Below are positions 27,122-34,995 of a stretch of 64,000 nt of DNA, one piece after another (position 1 is the first letter of the stretch; each line of letters starts with the position of its first letter). Both the position numbers and the translations under genes were made by a program. The stretch comes from Neobacillus rhizosphaerae (GTDB lineage: Bacteria > Bacillota > Bacilli > Bacillales > Cytobacillaceae), in contig NZ_CALBWS010000005.1 in the NCBI RefSeq assembly GCF_937468385.1, positions 62,001-126,000 of the forward strand, read 5' to 3'. Below the pieces are notes generated by a model. The model was given only the letters and a program-made list of their open reading frames with translations, did no database searches and had not been told where the DNA came from.

Positions 27122-27799
27122 ATGCTTCTATCATGGGAACGAGCAGTGGAATTAGCAAACTTTAATCACCAAGTGATAACAGAAGTAAATAAAAAGCAGC
27201 AAGTGAATTGGTTATTGGTCGATTTGGGCTTAGAAAATATAACCATGGAACAGATTAATCAGATCTTAGACAAGATGTTAATTGGCTTCAATCGGTTGTT
27301 TAAGTATAAGTCTATTCAACAAGCCAGTCTCGGTTATTTTAGGATGCTGGATATTGTGAAAAAAGGCGATAGGTACCATCCGAGAATTCACATTTTACTT
27401 CCAATGATCAAAAGTTACTTTCAAGGGAGATACTATATCAAATATGATAACTGGATCTCTTTGTGGAGTCGAGCAGTTGGGATCGGAAATGGGTTGTTTG
27501 TTAAAGTGAAAGTAGTGAACGGAAGAGATGCTGAACGTGAAAATATCCAAGAAAAATTGTTAAACTTTCGTGAACAAGAAAGTGAATTTCCTTTTCGAGA
27601 AAGTCAAATCATTACACCTAGACGTTTAATCGGATATAGCAAATTGTTAAAAAATGTAACTGAGCACTTGGGAAATGATAATAAACTTCGTTTAGACGTG
27701 GATGAATTTTGTATAAATGATCCTATTGCCAATCAAGCGTTTTTCCATATGTTAGACTGGCATCCAGGTGTAAGAGAAGAGGAAAAATTACTTTTTTAG
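27122..27799 (+). CDS. Rolling-circle plasmid Rep homologue lacking catalytic residues
   Basis: A 225-residue protein that aligns by eye with the core of pUB110/pC194-type Rep proteins. MLIGFNRLFKYKSI matches the GF-R----YK-V region, GYFRMLDIV matches GFFRA-EVT, YHPRIHILL matches the HUH motif, SYFQGRYYI...WISLWSRAV matches SYF---YI-W--LW--A, and RRLIGYSKLLK matches R-L-YGGLLK. The first His of the HUH pair is Arg, the region that should carry the catalytic KYEVK tyrosine has none, and the cysteine-rich N-terminus is absent. The reading frame is intact with AAGGA before the ATG. It lies between tyrS and the tyramine genes. A relic or a repurposed DNA-binding protein; activity as an initiator is unlikely. 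Confidence 0.7.
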   Translation: MLLSWERAVELANFNHQVITEVNKKQQVNWLLVDLGLENITMEQINQILDKMLIGFNRLFKYKSIQQASLGYFRMLDIVKKGDRYHPRIHILLPMIKSYFQGRYYIKYDNWISLWSRAVGIGNGLFVKVKVVNGRDAERENIQEKLLNFREQESEFPFRESQIITPRRLIGYSKLLKNVTEHLGNDNKLRLDVDEFCINDPIANQAFFHMLDWHPGVREEEKLLF

Positions 27800-27833
27800 T
27801 ATAACAATCCAAATATTGGTTATGTAATTTTTG

Positions 27834-27870
27834 AAGGAAGAGTGGAGAAAGTCCACTCTTCCTTTTTTTA
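27834..27870 (+). terminator. Intrinsic terminator after the Rep-like gene
   Basis: AAGGAAGAGTGGA pairs perfectly with TCCACTCTTCCTT, 5-base loop, then TTTTT. It separates the tyrS-rep unit from tyrP. Confidence 0.92.
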
Positions 27871-28503
27871 TGGATTTAACTGTACTTATTAATCCTGCGA
27901 CTTTTGGGCAGTAGGGACAAAAACCTGAAGGTTCTGATAAATCGAATGGAAAGTCCAATAAGAGGTGTGTCAACCATATGAATAAAAACCAAAAATAGGG
28001 AAGCGTGACTATATTGATTTTGTATTATTATTCATTAATATTAATAAATTTTAATCTAACTTTTTAAAGTAAAAGCTTTTATGCTTCAATCGATAAAAGC
28101 ATAAAATCTTTAAAGCTTTGAATAATAAGTTTTTGATATTTTGTCACAAATGTTATTAAATCAATGGTTTTTGCGATGTTGACAAAACAAAAATACAGGA
28201 GTAGACTGACGTCGTAAGTTGAAATGTGAAGCGCCTCACAAGTAGGGATCTTAGTTTTAATAATGGATTTTCAACAAAACAAATGTTTATTTTATGAATA
28301 TTATTCATGCTGTTTTTGGATGTATTCTACAAAATAACAGCATTGTTTGAAGAAAGGGATGATTCTATCAGATCTACAAACTTCGTATCAGCTAACATGT
28401 TTTCATACCCTAATTTTTAAAGTGAGCTATTCCATTGGAAATTAGCGTATTCATTCAGTTTATTATTCTATAAAAATTAAATACGGGAGAGAAGGATATT
28501 GTT
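27871..28503 (+). promoter_or_regulatory. Long leader and promoter region of the tyramine operon
   Basis: About 630 bases without a convincing gene. A promoter TTGACA (28179-28184), 17 bases, TAGACT (28202-28207) would give a 5' leader of about 290 bases before tyrP. A TTTATGCTT/AAAGCATAAA hairpin lies at 28078-28106 upstream of it. The AT content is higher than in neighbouring regions. This is where pH or tyrosine control would be expected. Confidence 0.45.
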
Positions 28504-29946
28504 ATGGCTAAGACAAACAAATTAACGCTATTTGGGTTAATTGGAATTACCATGGCATTCTTTGGTACTGTACGTAGTGTACCAACACTTGCTATTACAG
28601 GGTGGACGCAAATCTTCTATATGCTAATTGCTGCGGTTGTATTTGCGTTACCGATTGCATTAATGTCGGCTGAGCTTTCGACAGGATTTTCTGAAGAGGG
28701 TGGGCCTCAGGTTTGGGTTAAAAATGCATTAGGTGATAAATGGGGATTTGTTACCTCGTGGTTATTATGGGTTCAAATGTTTTTTGGGATGGTAATGGTT
28801 TCATCAACTGTTGGTGTCCTACTAGGCTACGTTATTAATAAACCGGAATTATCTTCAAACAACTACTTTATTTTTGCAGTCATCTTAATTTCATACTGGG
28901 GTGTAACGTTATTAAACCTCAAGTTTGATATGGTAAAAATCGCTGGTAACTGGGGCGCTGTAATAGGTGTATATATTCCATTTGTTCTTCTCGTTGGTTT
29001 AGGTCTTATTCATATGATCAAAAATGGAATTCAGCCAAACAGTTACTTAGGACATTTTAAGCCAAGTGATTTAGTACCCAATTTTAAAGACTTAGGAAGC
29101 ATTACGTATTTATCAGGGATTATCTTTATTTTTGCAGGGGTAGAGATTTCATCTGTACATGCCAATAATATTAAAAATCCTAAACGTAACTATCCGATCG
29201 CGGTTATCTCTTCTGTTATTTTGTTAGTCATCTTTAATATTATTGCTGGTTTAACCGTTTCTAACGCAGTTCCGAAAGGTAAGCTAGAGTTAGCTAATAT
29301 TACACAACCATACATGATTTTCTGTCAAGACTTAGGAATTCCAACGATCTTTGTAAACATCATTTCTTTAATGATCTTAATTGGTGTTTTAGTGCAGCTT
29401 AGTGCATGGGTACTTGGACCAAGTAAATCTATGATTAAAGTAGCAGACGAAGGGAATCTACCAAAGTTCTTCCAAAAGAGAACCAAGAAAGACGTCCCGA
29501 TCACGTTTGTCATGATTCAAGCCATTGTTATTTCGTTAGTATCTTTCTTATATGTAGTCGTTCCAGATATTAATAGTGCATTCCTAATTATTACCATTAC
29601 GACAACGATTCTATATTGTATCGTATATGCTTTAATTGCTATTTCAGCCATTCGCTTACGCTATAACATGCCTAATATTAAGAGACCATTTAGATTAGGT
29701 AGTAAGGGAAATGGATTAATGTGGTTTGTCTCTCTTTTCTCTATGGCAGGTATCGTCCTTACGATTATTGTAAGTTTGATTCCACCATCCATTTTAAAAC
29801 CAAGTCAGTATACAGGTTACGTAGCATTCCAAGTGATCGCTACAGTCGTTATGATTGGAATCGCTCTTATCATTAACAAATGTAAGAAACCAGAATGGAA
29901 GAAAGAAGAAGATCACGAAGTGGAATATTTAAAACAAGCGAATTAA
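28504..29946 (+). CDS. tyrP: Tyrosine/tyramine exchanger (APC family permease)
   Basis: A 480-residue APC-superfamily permease with about twelve membrane segments, of the glutamate:GABA antiporter type. The first segment begins KLTLFGLIGITMAFFGTVRSVPTL, the family start. It sits directly before tyrosine decarboxylase, so it should exchange external tyrosine for internal tyramine across the membrane; with decarboxylation this consumes a proton and generates membrane potential. In enterococci and lactobacilli the permease usually follows the decarboxylase, so the order is reversed here. GGAGAGAAGG precedes the ATG. The substrate is inferred from context. Confidence 0.88.
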   Translation: MAKTNKLTLFGLIGITMAFFGTVRSVPTLAITGWTQIFYMLIAAVVFALPIALMSAELSTGFSEEGGPQVWVKNALGDKWGFVTSWLLWVQMFFGMVMVSSTVGVLLGYVINKPELSSNNYFIFAVILISYWGVTLLNLKFDMVKIAGNWGAVIGVYIPFVLLVGLGLIHMIKNGIQPNSYLGHFKPSDLVPNFKDLGSITYLSGIIFIFAGVEISSVHANNIKNPKRNYPIAVISSVILLVIFNIIAGLTVSNAVPKGKLELANITQPYMIFCQDLGIPTIFVNIISLMILIGVLVQLSAWVLGPSKSMIKVADEGNLPKFFQKRTKKDVPITFVMIQAIVISLVSFLYVVVPDINSAFLIITITTTILYCIVYALIAISAIRLRYNMPNIKRPFRLGSKGNGLMWFVSLFSMAGIVLTIIVSLIPPSILKPSQYTGYVAFQVIATVVMIGIALIINKCKKPEWKKEEDHEVEYLKQAN

Positions 29947-29982
29947 TGGATAAAAATTAATGAATTAATGGAGGAATTGAAA

Positions 29983-31875
29983 ATGAAATACGAAATGCCA
30001 GATATTAATTTAAAAGCATTATTCTTAGGAGTTAAAGGGGAAAATACAGATTTATTTAAAGAATTATTATTAAAAATGGTCGATGAGCACGTTGGTTGGA
30101 GACAAAACTATATGCCACAAGACTTACCTGTGATCACGCCTCAAGACAAAAGCTCAAAAAGTTTCCAAGAAACGGCTGATCATATGCGCAGTGTGTTCAA
30201 TCTATTATCTTCTAAACTACGTGCGAACTCACTACCTTGGCATTCTGCTGGTCGTTTCTGGGGACATATGAACTCTGAAACTTTAATGCCTGCGATCATC
30301 GCTTATTCAGCAGCCATGTTATGGAATGGTAATAACGTAGCCTATGAATCTTCACCAGGTACTTCTCAAATGGAAGAAGAAGTGGGACATGAATTTGCTG
30401 CACTTATGAGCTATGTAAAAGGGAAAAGCTGGGGTCATATTTGCGCAGATGGTTCCATTGCGAACTTAGAGGGCCTATGGTATGCACGTAACATGAAATC
30501 ATTACCACTTGCGATTAAAGAAGTAGCTCCTGAATTTGTTGCAGGTAAATCTGAATGGGAATTACTGAATATGTCTACAGCAGAAATTCTAGATATTCTC
30601 GATCAAATTCCTGAAAAAATGGATGAAATTAAAGCTCATTCTGCACGTAGTGGTAAAAATCTACAAAAATTAGGGAAATGGTTAATCCCACAAACCAAAC
30701 ACTATTCTTGGTTAAAAGCGGCTGATATTATCGGTGTTGGTCTTGACTGTGTAGAAGAAATCGATGTTGATGACAACTATCGCATGGACATTGACAAATT
30801 AGAAGCGAAAATTCGTGAATTTGCAGCACAACAAATTCCTGTTCTAGGTGTAGTTGGCGTTATCGGTACAACAGAAGAAGGTCAAGTAGACCGTATTGAT
30901 AAAATGGTAGAACTTCGTGAAAAATTAGCAAAAGAAGGCATCTATTTCTACATTCACGTTGATGCTGCTTATGGTGGTTATGCTCGTGCTATTTTCTTAG
31001 ATGAAAATAACGAATTTATCGAATGGGAAAAAATCGATGAAGTATATGCTAAACACAACATCTTCTCTGAGCCATGTGAATGGTTAACAAAAGAAATCTA
31101 TGATTCTTTTAAAGCAATGAATCAAGCTGAAACGATTACCATTGACCCACACAAAATGGGCTATATCCCTTACTCTGCGGGTGGAATTGTCATCAAAGAT
31201 ATTAGAATGCGCGATGCCATTTCTTACTTTGCAACCTATGTATTTGAAAAAGGTGCAGATATTCCGGCTTTATTAGGTGCTTATATGTTAGAAGGATCTA
31301 AAGCAGGTGCTACCGCAGCAGCCGTTTGGACAGCCCATAAAGTATTACCGCTAAATGTAACTGGTTATGGTAAATTAATCGGTGCAAGTATTGAAGGAGC
31401 TTATCGTTTTTACCACTTCTTATATGGAAAAGAATTCAAAGTGGGCGATAAAACCATCCGTCTGTATCCATTAACAAGACCAGATTTCAATATGGTTGAC
31501 TATGTATTCAACGAAGTAGGCAATACCGATTTAGAAAAAATGAACAAATTAAACCATGACTTTTTCGATCAAGCTTCTTATGTGAAAGGCGGCTTGTACG
31601 ATAATGAGTTTATTACTTCTCATACTGACTTCGCTATTCCAGACTATGGCAACAGCCCACTTCCATTTGTGAAGAGTCTTGGATTTAGCGAAAGAGAATG
31701 GGATCGCGAAGGCAAAGTTACGGTACTACGTGCTAGTGCGCTATCTCCATACGCCCATGATAAAGATGTATTTGAAGAATATGCTGGTGAGATCGAAAAA
31801 GCGATGCAATCTAAATTAGAAAAGATTTACAGTGAAATGGAAGCAAATGCAAAAGTTGAGGTTGCAGTACGTTAA
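29983..31875 (+). CDS. tdcA: Tyrosine decarboxylase (PLP-dependent)
   Basis: A 630-residue group II PLP decarboxylase that converts tyrosine, and often phenylalanine, to tyramine or phenethylamine plus CO2. It is very similar to the enterococcal enzyme as remembered: [67 protein letters not shown] and the PLP-lysine motif [16 protein letters not shown]. Its length of about 630 residues is that of the bacterial tyrosine decarboxylases, longer than glutamate decarboxylases. GGAGGAATTGAAA places the start at ATG 29983 rather than 29968. It follows tyrP by 36 bases, so they share a transcript. Confidence 0.95.
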   Translation: MKYEMPDINLKALFLGVKGENTDLFKELLLKMVDEHVGWRQNYMPQDLPVITPQDKSSKSFQETADHMRSVFNLLSSKLRANSLPWHSAGRFWGHMNSETLMPAIIAYSAAMLWNGNNVAYESSPGTSQMEEEVGHEFAALMSYVKGKSWGHICADGSIANLEGLWYARNMKSLPLAIKEVAPEFVAGKSEWELLNMSTAEILDILDQIPEKMDEIKAHSARSGKNLQKLGKWLIPQTKHYSWLKAADIIGVGLDCVEEIDVDDNYRMDIDKLEAKIREFAAQQIPVLGVVGVIGTTEEGQVDRIDKMVELREKLAKEGIYFYIHVDAAYGGYARAIFLDENNEFIEWEKIDEVYAKHNIFSEPCEWLTKEIYDSFKAMNQAETITIDPHKMGYIPYSAGGIVIKDIRMRDAISYFATYVFEKGADIPALLGAYMLEGSKAGATAAAVWTAHKVLPLNVTGYGKLIGASIEGAYRFYHFLYGKEFKVGDKTIRLYPLTRPDFNMVDYVFNEVGNTDLEKMNKLNHDFFDQASYVKGGLYDNEFITSHTDFAIPDYGNSPLPFVKSLGFSEREWDREGKVTVLRASALSPYAHDKDVFEEYAGEIEKAMQSKLEKIYSEMEANAKVEVAVR

Positions 31876-31901
31876 TCGTTTAATAGCTAGGTGAATAAAG
31901 T

Positions 31902-31970
31902 AGGGCATAAACATCCGCTGGAACAAGTTGAAAGTATTCATTATACTATCCAAAGCATTGTTTATGCCCT
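31902..31970 (+). repeat. Hairpin between tdcA and nhaC
   Basis: AGGGCATAAACA (from 31902) and TGTTTATGCCCT (to 31970) pair across a loop of about 45 bases. There is no T-run, so it may stabilise the upstream mRNA or attenuate read-through. Confidence 0.5.
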
Positions 31971-32084
31971 CTATCTATCTTTAATAGTTTGTCTACTATA
32001 GAGTTCAGATGTTAATTGTTCAATCGTTCACAAATATAGAAAGGTAGAATTCTATAACATTTGACTCATAAGGAGCTTATTAAA

Positions 32085-33470
32085 ATGAAAAAAGAAGTCA
32101 CTCTAAAAGAAAGTATCTTTCTTTTAGTCGTTTTATTAGCCATTATAGGCACCTGTATCATAGCCTTAGGTGTACCTCCTCAAGTGCCGATTTTAATTGC
32201 CATCGGATTGGTTGTGTTATTTGCAAAATTGAAAGGTTTTTCTTGGGATACCATTCATGATGGCATTCAAAATGGAATTACACCGGGTTTAATTCCGATC
32301 ATCATATTTATGTTAATTGGGATTTTAATTAGTGTATGGATTGCAGCAGGAACCATTCCAACCATCATGATCTACGGCTTTAAAGTTTTATCTGCCAAAT
32401 TCTTTTTACCTTCTGTTTTTGTCATCTGTGCATTGGTAGGGATAACAGTGGGCAGCTCCTTTACAACCATATCCACTGTGGGTATTGCCTTATTAGGAAT
32501 GGGTCAAATGATGGGCTTTAACCCAGGGATGACTGCAGGTGCCATTATTTCAGGTGCCTTTTTAGGGAATAACATTTCCCCATTGTCTGATACAGCGAAC
32601 TTAGCATCTGCTATTGCCGAAGTAGATTTATTTGACCATATTCGCAGCATGATGAAAACCATTATTCCAGCTTTTATAATATCTCTTATTTTTTTCGCAA
32701 TTATGGGACACGGGGCGTCAGGATCAGCAGGGGATAAAATCGACGAACTCGTTCAAACACTTCATTCATCTTTTACCATTTCAGTTTTTACCCTAATTCC
32801 AGTATTAGTATTATTTATCTGTGCAAGAAAAAAAGTGCCAGCTATTCCGACGTTATTACTTAGTATCGCCGCTACCATTGGGATTATTTATTGTTACCAC
32901 CCGCATACTAGCTTTAGCCAAATTGCTGTTTATATGCAGGATGGATTTGTTTCCAAAACAGGCGTCAAGACGGTAGATCAATTGCTTACTCGTGGTGGAA
33001 TGCAAAGCATGATGTGGTCTGTTTCTCTTATCCTTCTAGCTTTAGCATTAGGCGGATTATTAGTAGAAATTAAAATTATTGAAAAGCTCATTTCAAGAAT
33101 TTCGGGCGTGGTAAGTGCGAAAGGAAACTTGATACTAATGACGGCATTAAGCTCAATTGGGATCAATGTTCTTTTAGGCGAGCAGTATTTATCGGTTATT
33201 TTGCCTGGAAAAGCATTTAAATCACAATATGAGGCCATTCATCTAGAGCCGAAAAATCTATCTGGAATCTTAGCGAATGCCGGAGCTGCTGTGAATCCAT
33301 TAATTCCATGGGGAGTGAGTGGTGTGTTTATCACAGGTACTTTAGGTGTATCTACGCTTCAATATTTACCGTTCGCAATCTTTAGTTTGATCGTTCCGGT
33401 CATTCATATTGCTTTAGGATTTATGGGCAATGACAAAAAACAAGTGGAAGAATACAAAAAAGCTAGTTAG
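32085..33470 (+). CDS. nhaC: Na+/H+ antiporter NhaC family
   Basis: A 461-residue polytopic protein of the NhaC family. It has about eleven hydrophobic segments and typical stretches such as GITPGLIPIIIFMLIGILIS, ALVGITVGSSFTTISTVGIA and GAFLGNNISPLSDTANLA. In tyramine clusters of lactic acid bacteria an NhaC-like gene is the usual last member, supporting ion or pH balance. AAGGAG before ATG 32085 sets the start; the frame itself is open from a TTG at 32061. A terminator follows. Confidence 0.93.
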   Translation: MKKEVTLKESIFLLVVLLAIIGTCIIALGVPPQVPILIAIGLVVLFAKLKGFSWDTIHDGIQNGITPGLIPIIIFMLIGILISVWIAAGTIPTIMIYGFKVLSAKFFLPSVFVICALVGITVGSSFTTISTVGIALLGMGQMMGFNPGMTAGAIISGAFLGNNISPLSDTANLASAIAEVDLFDHIRSMMKTIIPAFIISLIFFAIMGHGASGSAGDKIDELVQTLHSSFTISVFTLIPVLVLFICARKKVPAIPTLLLSIAATIGIIYCYHPHTSFSQIAVYMQDGFVSKTGVKTVDQLLTRGGMQSMMWSVSLILLALALGGLLVEIKIIEKLISRISGVVSAKGNLILMTALSSIGINVLLGEQYLSVILPGKAFKSQYEAIHLEPKNLSGILANAGAAVNPLIPWGVSGVFITGTLGVSTLQYLPFAIFSLIVPVIHIALGFMGNDKKQVEEYKKAS

Positions 33471-33509
33471 CATTAAATATTGGCAATTTACAGAAATTAC
33501 GGATAAAAG

Positions 33510-33534
33510 AGCTGGTGAATGCCAGCTTTTTTTT
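33510..33534 (+). terminator. Intrinsic terminator after nhaC
   Basis: AGCTGG pairs with CCAGCT around TGAATG and is followed by eight T residues. It closes the tyramine operon. Confidence 0.88.
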
Positions 33535-33831
33535 GCATTAATGAAATTATTCTGATATAGTCCATATTTTAGACAAAAATCCCTAATTATTAATATAAGG
33601 ATGGGATTAATGATATTAAAAAAGTGATATAATACTTTATGCTCTTATTACAATAGATTTCTAGGTTGATATATTTGCAATTCATCGTTTCGGAGTGAAC
33701 GTATTTTTCTGTGATAATTAATGGAATAAAGTGGAATGTTATTGTAGAAGAGTTTTCTTATCCTTCGACATAAGAAGTGGATTTTGATTTTGTGCGATAC
33801 AGGCTACTCTAATGAAAGTGGTGGTAGGCAT

Positions 33832-34131
33832 ATGCTAATAGATCAATTACGTGGAAAAGATTTAGATGAATTTTTTGAAGCAATTTTAACATTAGAAACG
33901 GAAGAGGAGTGCTATAGATACTTTGATGATTTATTCACTGTGAAGGAGTTGAATACAATCTTTCAAAGATTTAAAGTAGCGAAATCTTTATATAATAAAA
34001 GTACTTATCATGAAATTGAAGAAAAAGTCGGAGCGAGTGCAGCAACCATTTCTCGTGTGAAGAGATCGTTATATTATGGAAACGATATGTACGATGTTGT
34101 TTTTAAGCGTATGAAAAAAAATCGTGAATGA
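33832..34131 (+). CDS. TrpR-like regulator (YerC/YecD family)
   Basis: A 99-residue Trp-repressor-fold protein. It has the family pattern IDQLRGKDLDEFFEAILTL, EECYRYFDDLFTVKEL, then the helix-turn-helix TYHEIEEKVGASAATISRVK and YYGNDMYD. It is clearly divergent from Bacillus subtilis YerC as remembered: QRLEVARML is QRFKVAKSL here and the tail differs. That suggests a paralogue rather than the housekeeping copy. ATG 33832 starts the conserved region; the frame is open from 33784. It lies 360 bases after nhaC with its own TATAAT (33628-33633). A role in sensing an aromatic amino acid for the tyramine genes is inferred from family and location. Confidence 0.85.
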   Translation: MLIDQLRGKDLDEFFEAILTLETEEECYRYFDDLFTVKELNTIFQRFKVAKSLYNKSTYHEIEEKVGASAATISRVKRSLYYGNDMYDVVFKRMKKNRE

Positions 34132-34164
34132 TTAGCTTAAAGATGAAAATGGGTGTTGTGGATG

Positions 34165-34247
34165 AAACGGCACATAGAATCGAAAAACGGCACATAACCT
34201 GGCCAAAATAGCACATAAATTTAAAAAACGGCACATATCCGTTTTTT
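34165..34247 (+). repeat. Intergenic repeat with 20-21 bp period (CGGCACATA units) ending in a terminator
   Basis: Units of CGGCACATA or AGCACATA begin near 34168, 34188, 34209 and 34229, a period of 20-21 bases. The last unit reads AAAAAACGG-CACATAT-CCGTTTTTTT, an intrinsic terminator for the TrpR-like gene. Confidence 0.8.
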
Positions 34248-34265
34248 TGCAGGTAAAAATCAAGA

Positions 34266-34302
34266 AAAAGGGCTCCAAAAATAATAAAAGGAGCTCTTTT
34301 TA
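34266..34302. terminator. Bidirectional hairpin
   Basis: AAAGGGCTCC and GGAGCTCTTT pair with A/T-rich flanks, between the TrpR-like gene and the minus-strand DUF2500 fragment. Confidence 0.7.
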
Positions 34303-34485
34303 ATGGTGAAAATGGGTCAGCTGTCCGTTGTCCCCTTCAACAAGCATGCCATAATCAGTAACGATTACCTCAAATTCTATCCTATCTCCACTTTCTACCT
34401 CAAACGTAATAAAATAGTCACTATATGCCCTGCTTTCTCCGCGGCCGCGTACAGCGGTCCTTTTAGTCACTACTCTGGTATTCAT
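34300..34485 (-). pseudogene. DUF2500 family fragment
   Basis: The 61-residue frame carries only the beta-rich core of DUF2500 proteins: VVTKRTAVRGRGESRAYSDY, FEVESGDRIEFEV and YGMLVEGDNGQLT. Family members normally have an N-terminal membrane anchor and end in a GTRYLGF-like stretch; both are missing and the frame ends LTHFHH. No good ribosome site is seen. It looks like a decayed remnant. Confidence 0.65.
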
Positions 34486-34502
34486 GTTTAATTTAGGGGA
34501 GT

Positions 34503-34963
34503 GATTATTTTTATTCCATTAACAATTGTTTTTTATCTGCAGAGAATCTGTAACTTTCTTGAGAGGTTACATTCGTGTAATAACTTGTAAAATGGCATTT
34601 ACGTTTTTTATGTGGAAGTGGGGAAAATAAAACTATTAAATTACTTAATGTGAAAATTTATCCATTTCTATGTATCAATTAAACTAGGACTATCGAATTG
34701 TTTTTAGAAAAAAATGGAATATTATCCTCGAAAAAGATGATGGAACTAGTCAAAAGGATATAGCTAAAATATGAAACAAGCAATGTCGACATTACTTTGG
34801 ACTAATTTTCTAATTTTCCCAATAACAACTAAACTATCAATTTCTGAATATTCTAATTTATGTGACAAGATTCGACACAAAAGCCATTTTTAAAGGGCTA
34901 TTTTTAAAGTAGCACCTAGTTATTGACATATAGTGTGCACCAGAAAGGAGGGTAGTAGTTTCA
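34503..34963. other. Long AT-rich region before bpr
   Basis: About 460 bases with no convincing gene. A TTGACA hexamer occurs at 34923-34928 without a good -10. This region should hold the bpr promoter and regulator sites. Confidence 0.4.
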
Positions 34964-34984
34964 GTGAATAAGGAAAATACTTAG
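34964..34984 (+). CDS. Possible six-codon leader ORF before bpr
   Basis: GTG at 34964 with a strong AAAGGAGGG upstream opens a six-codon frame (MNKENT) that stops at 34982-34984, 11 bases before the bpr ATG. It could be accidental, but the two consecutive Shine-Dalgarno sequences are notable. Confidence 0.25.
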   Translation: MNKENT

Positions 34985-34995
34985 GGGGTAAGAGG

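Noticed and set aside
27788..27973. Minus-strand 61-residue frame with a CPYC motif downstream of the Rep-like gene
   Set aside because: It runs through a strong plus-strand terminator, has no ribosome site, and its composition after the first 30 residues is not protein-like. Possibly an old remnant, not supported as a gene.
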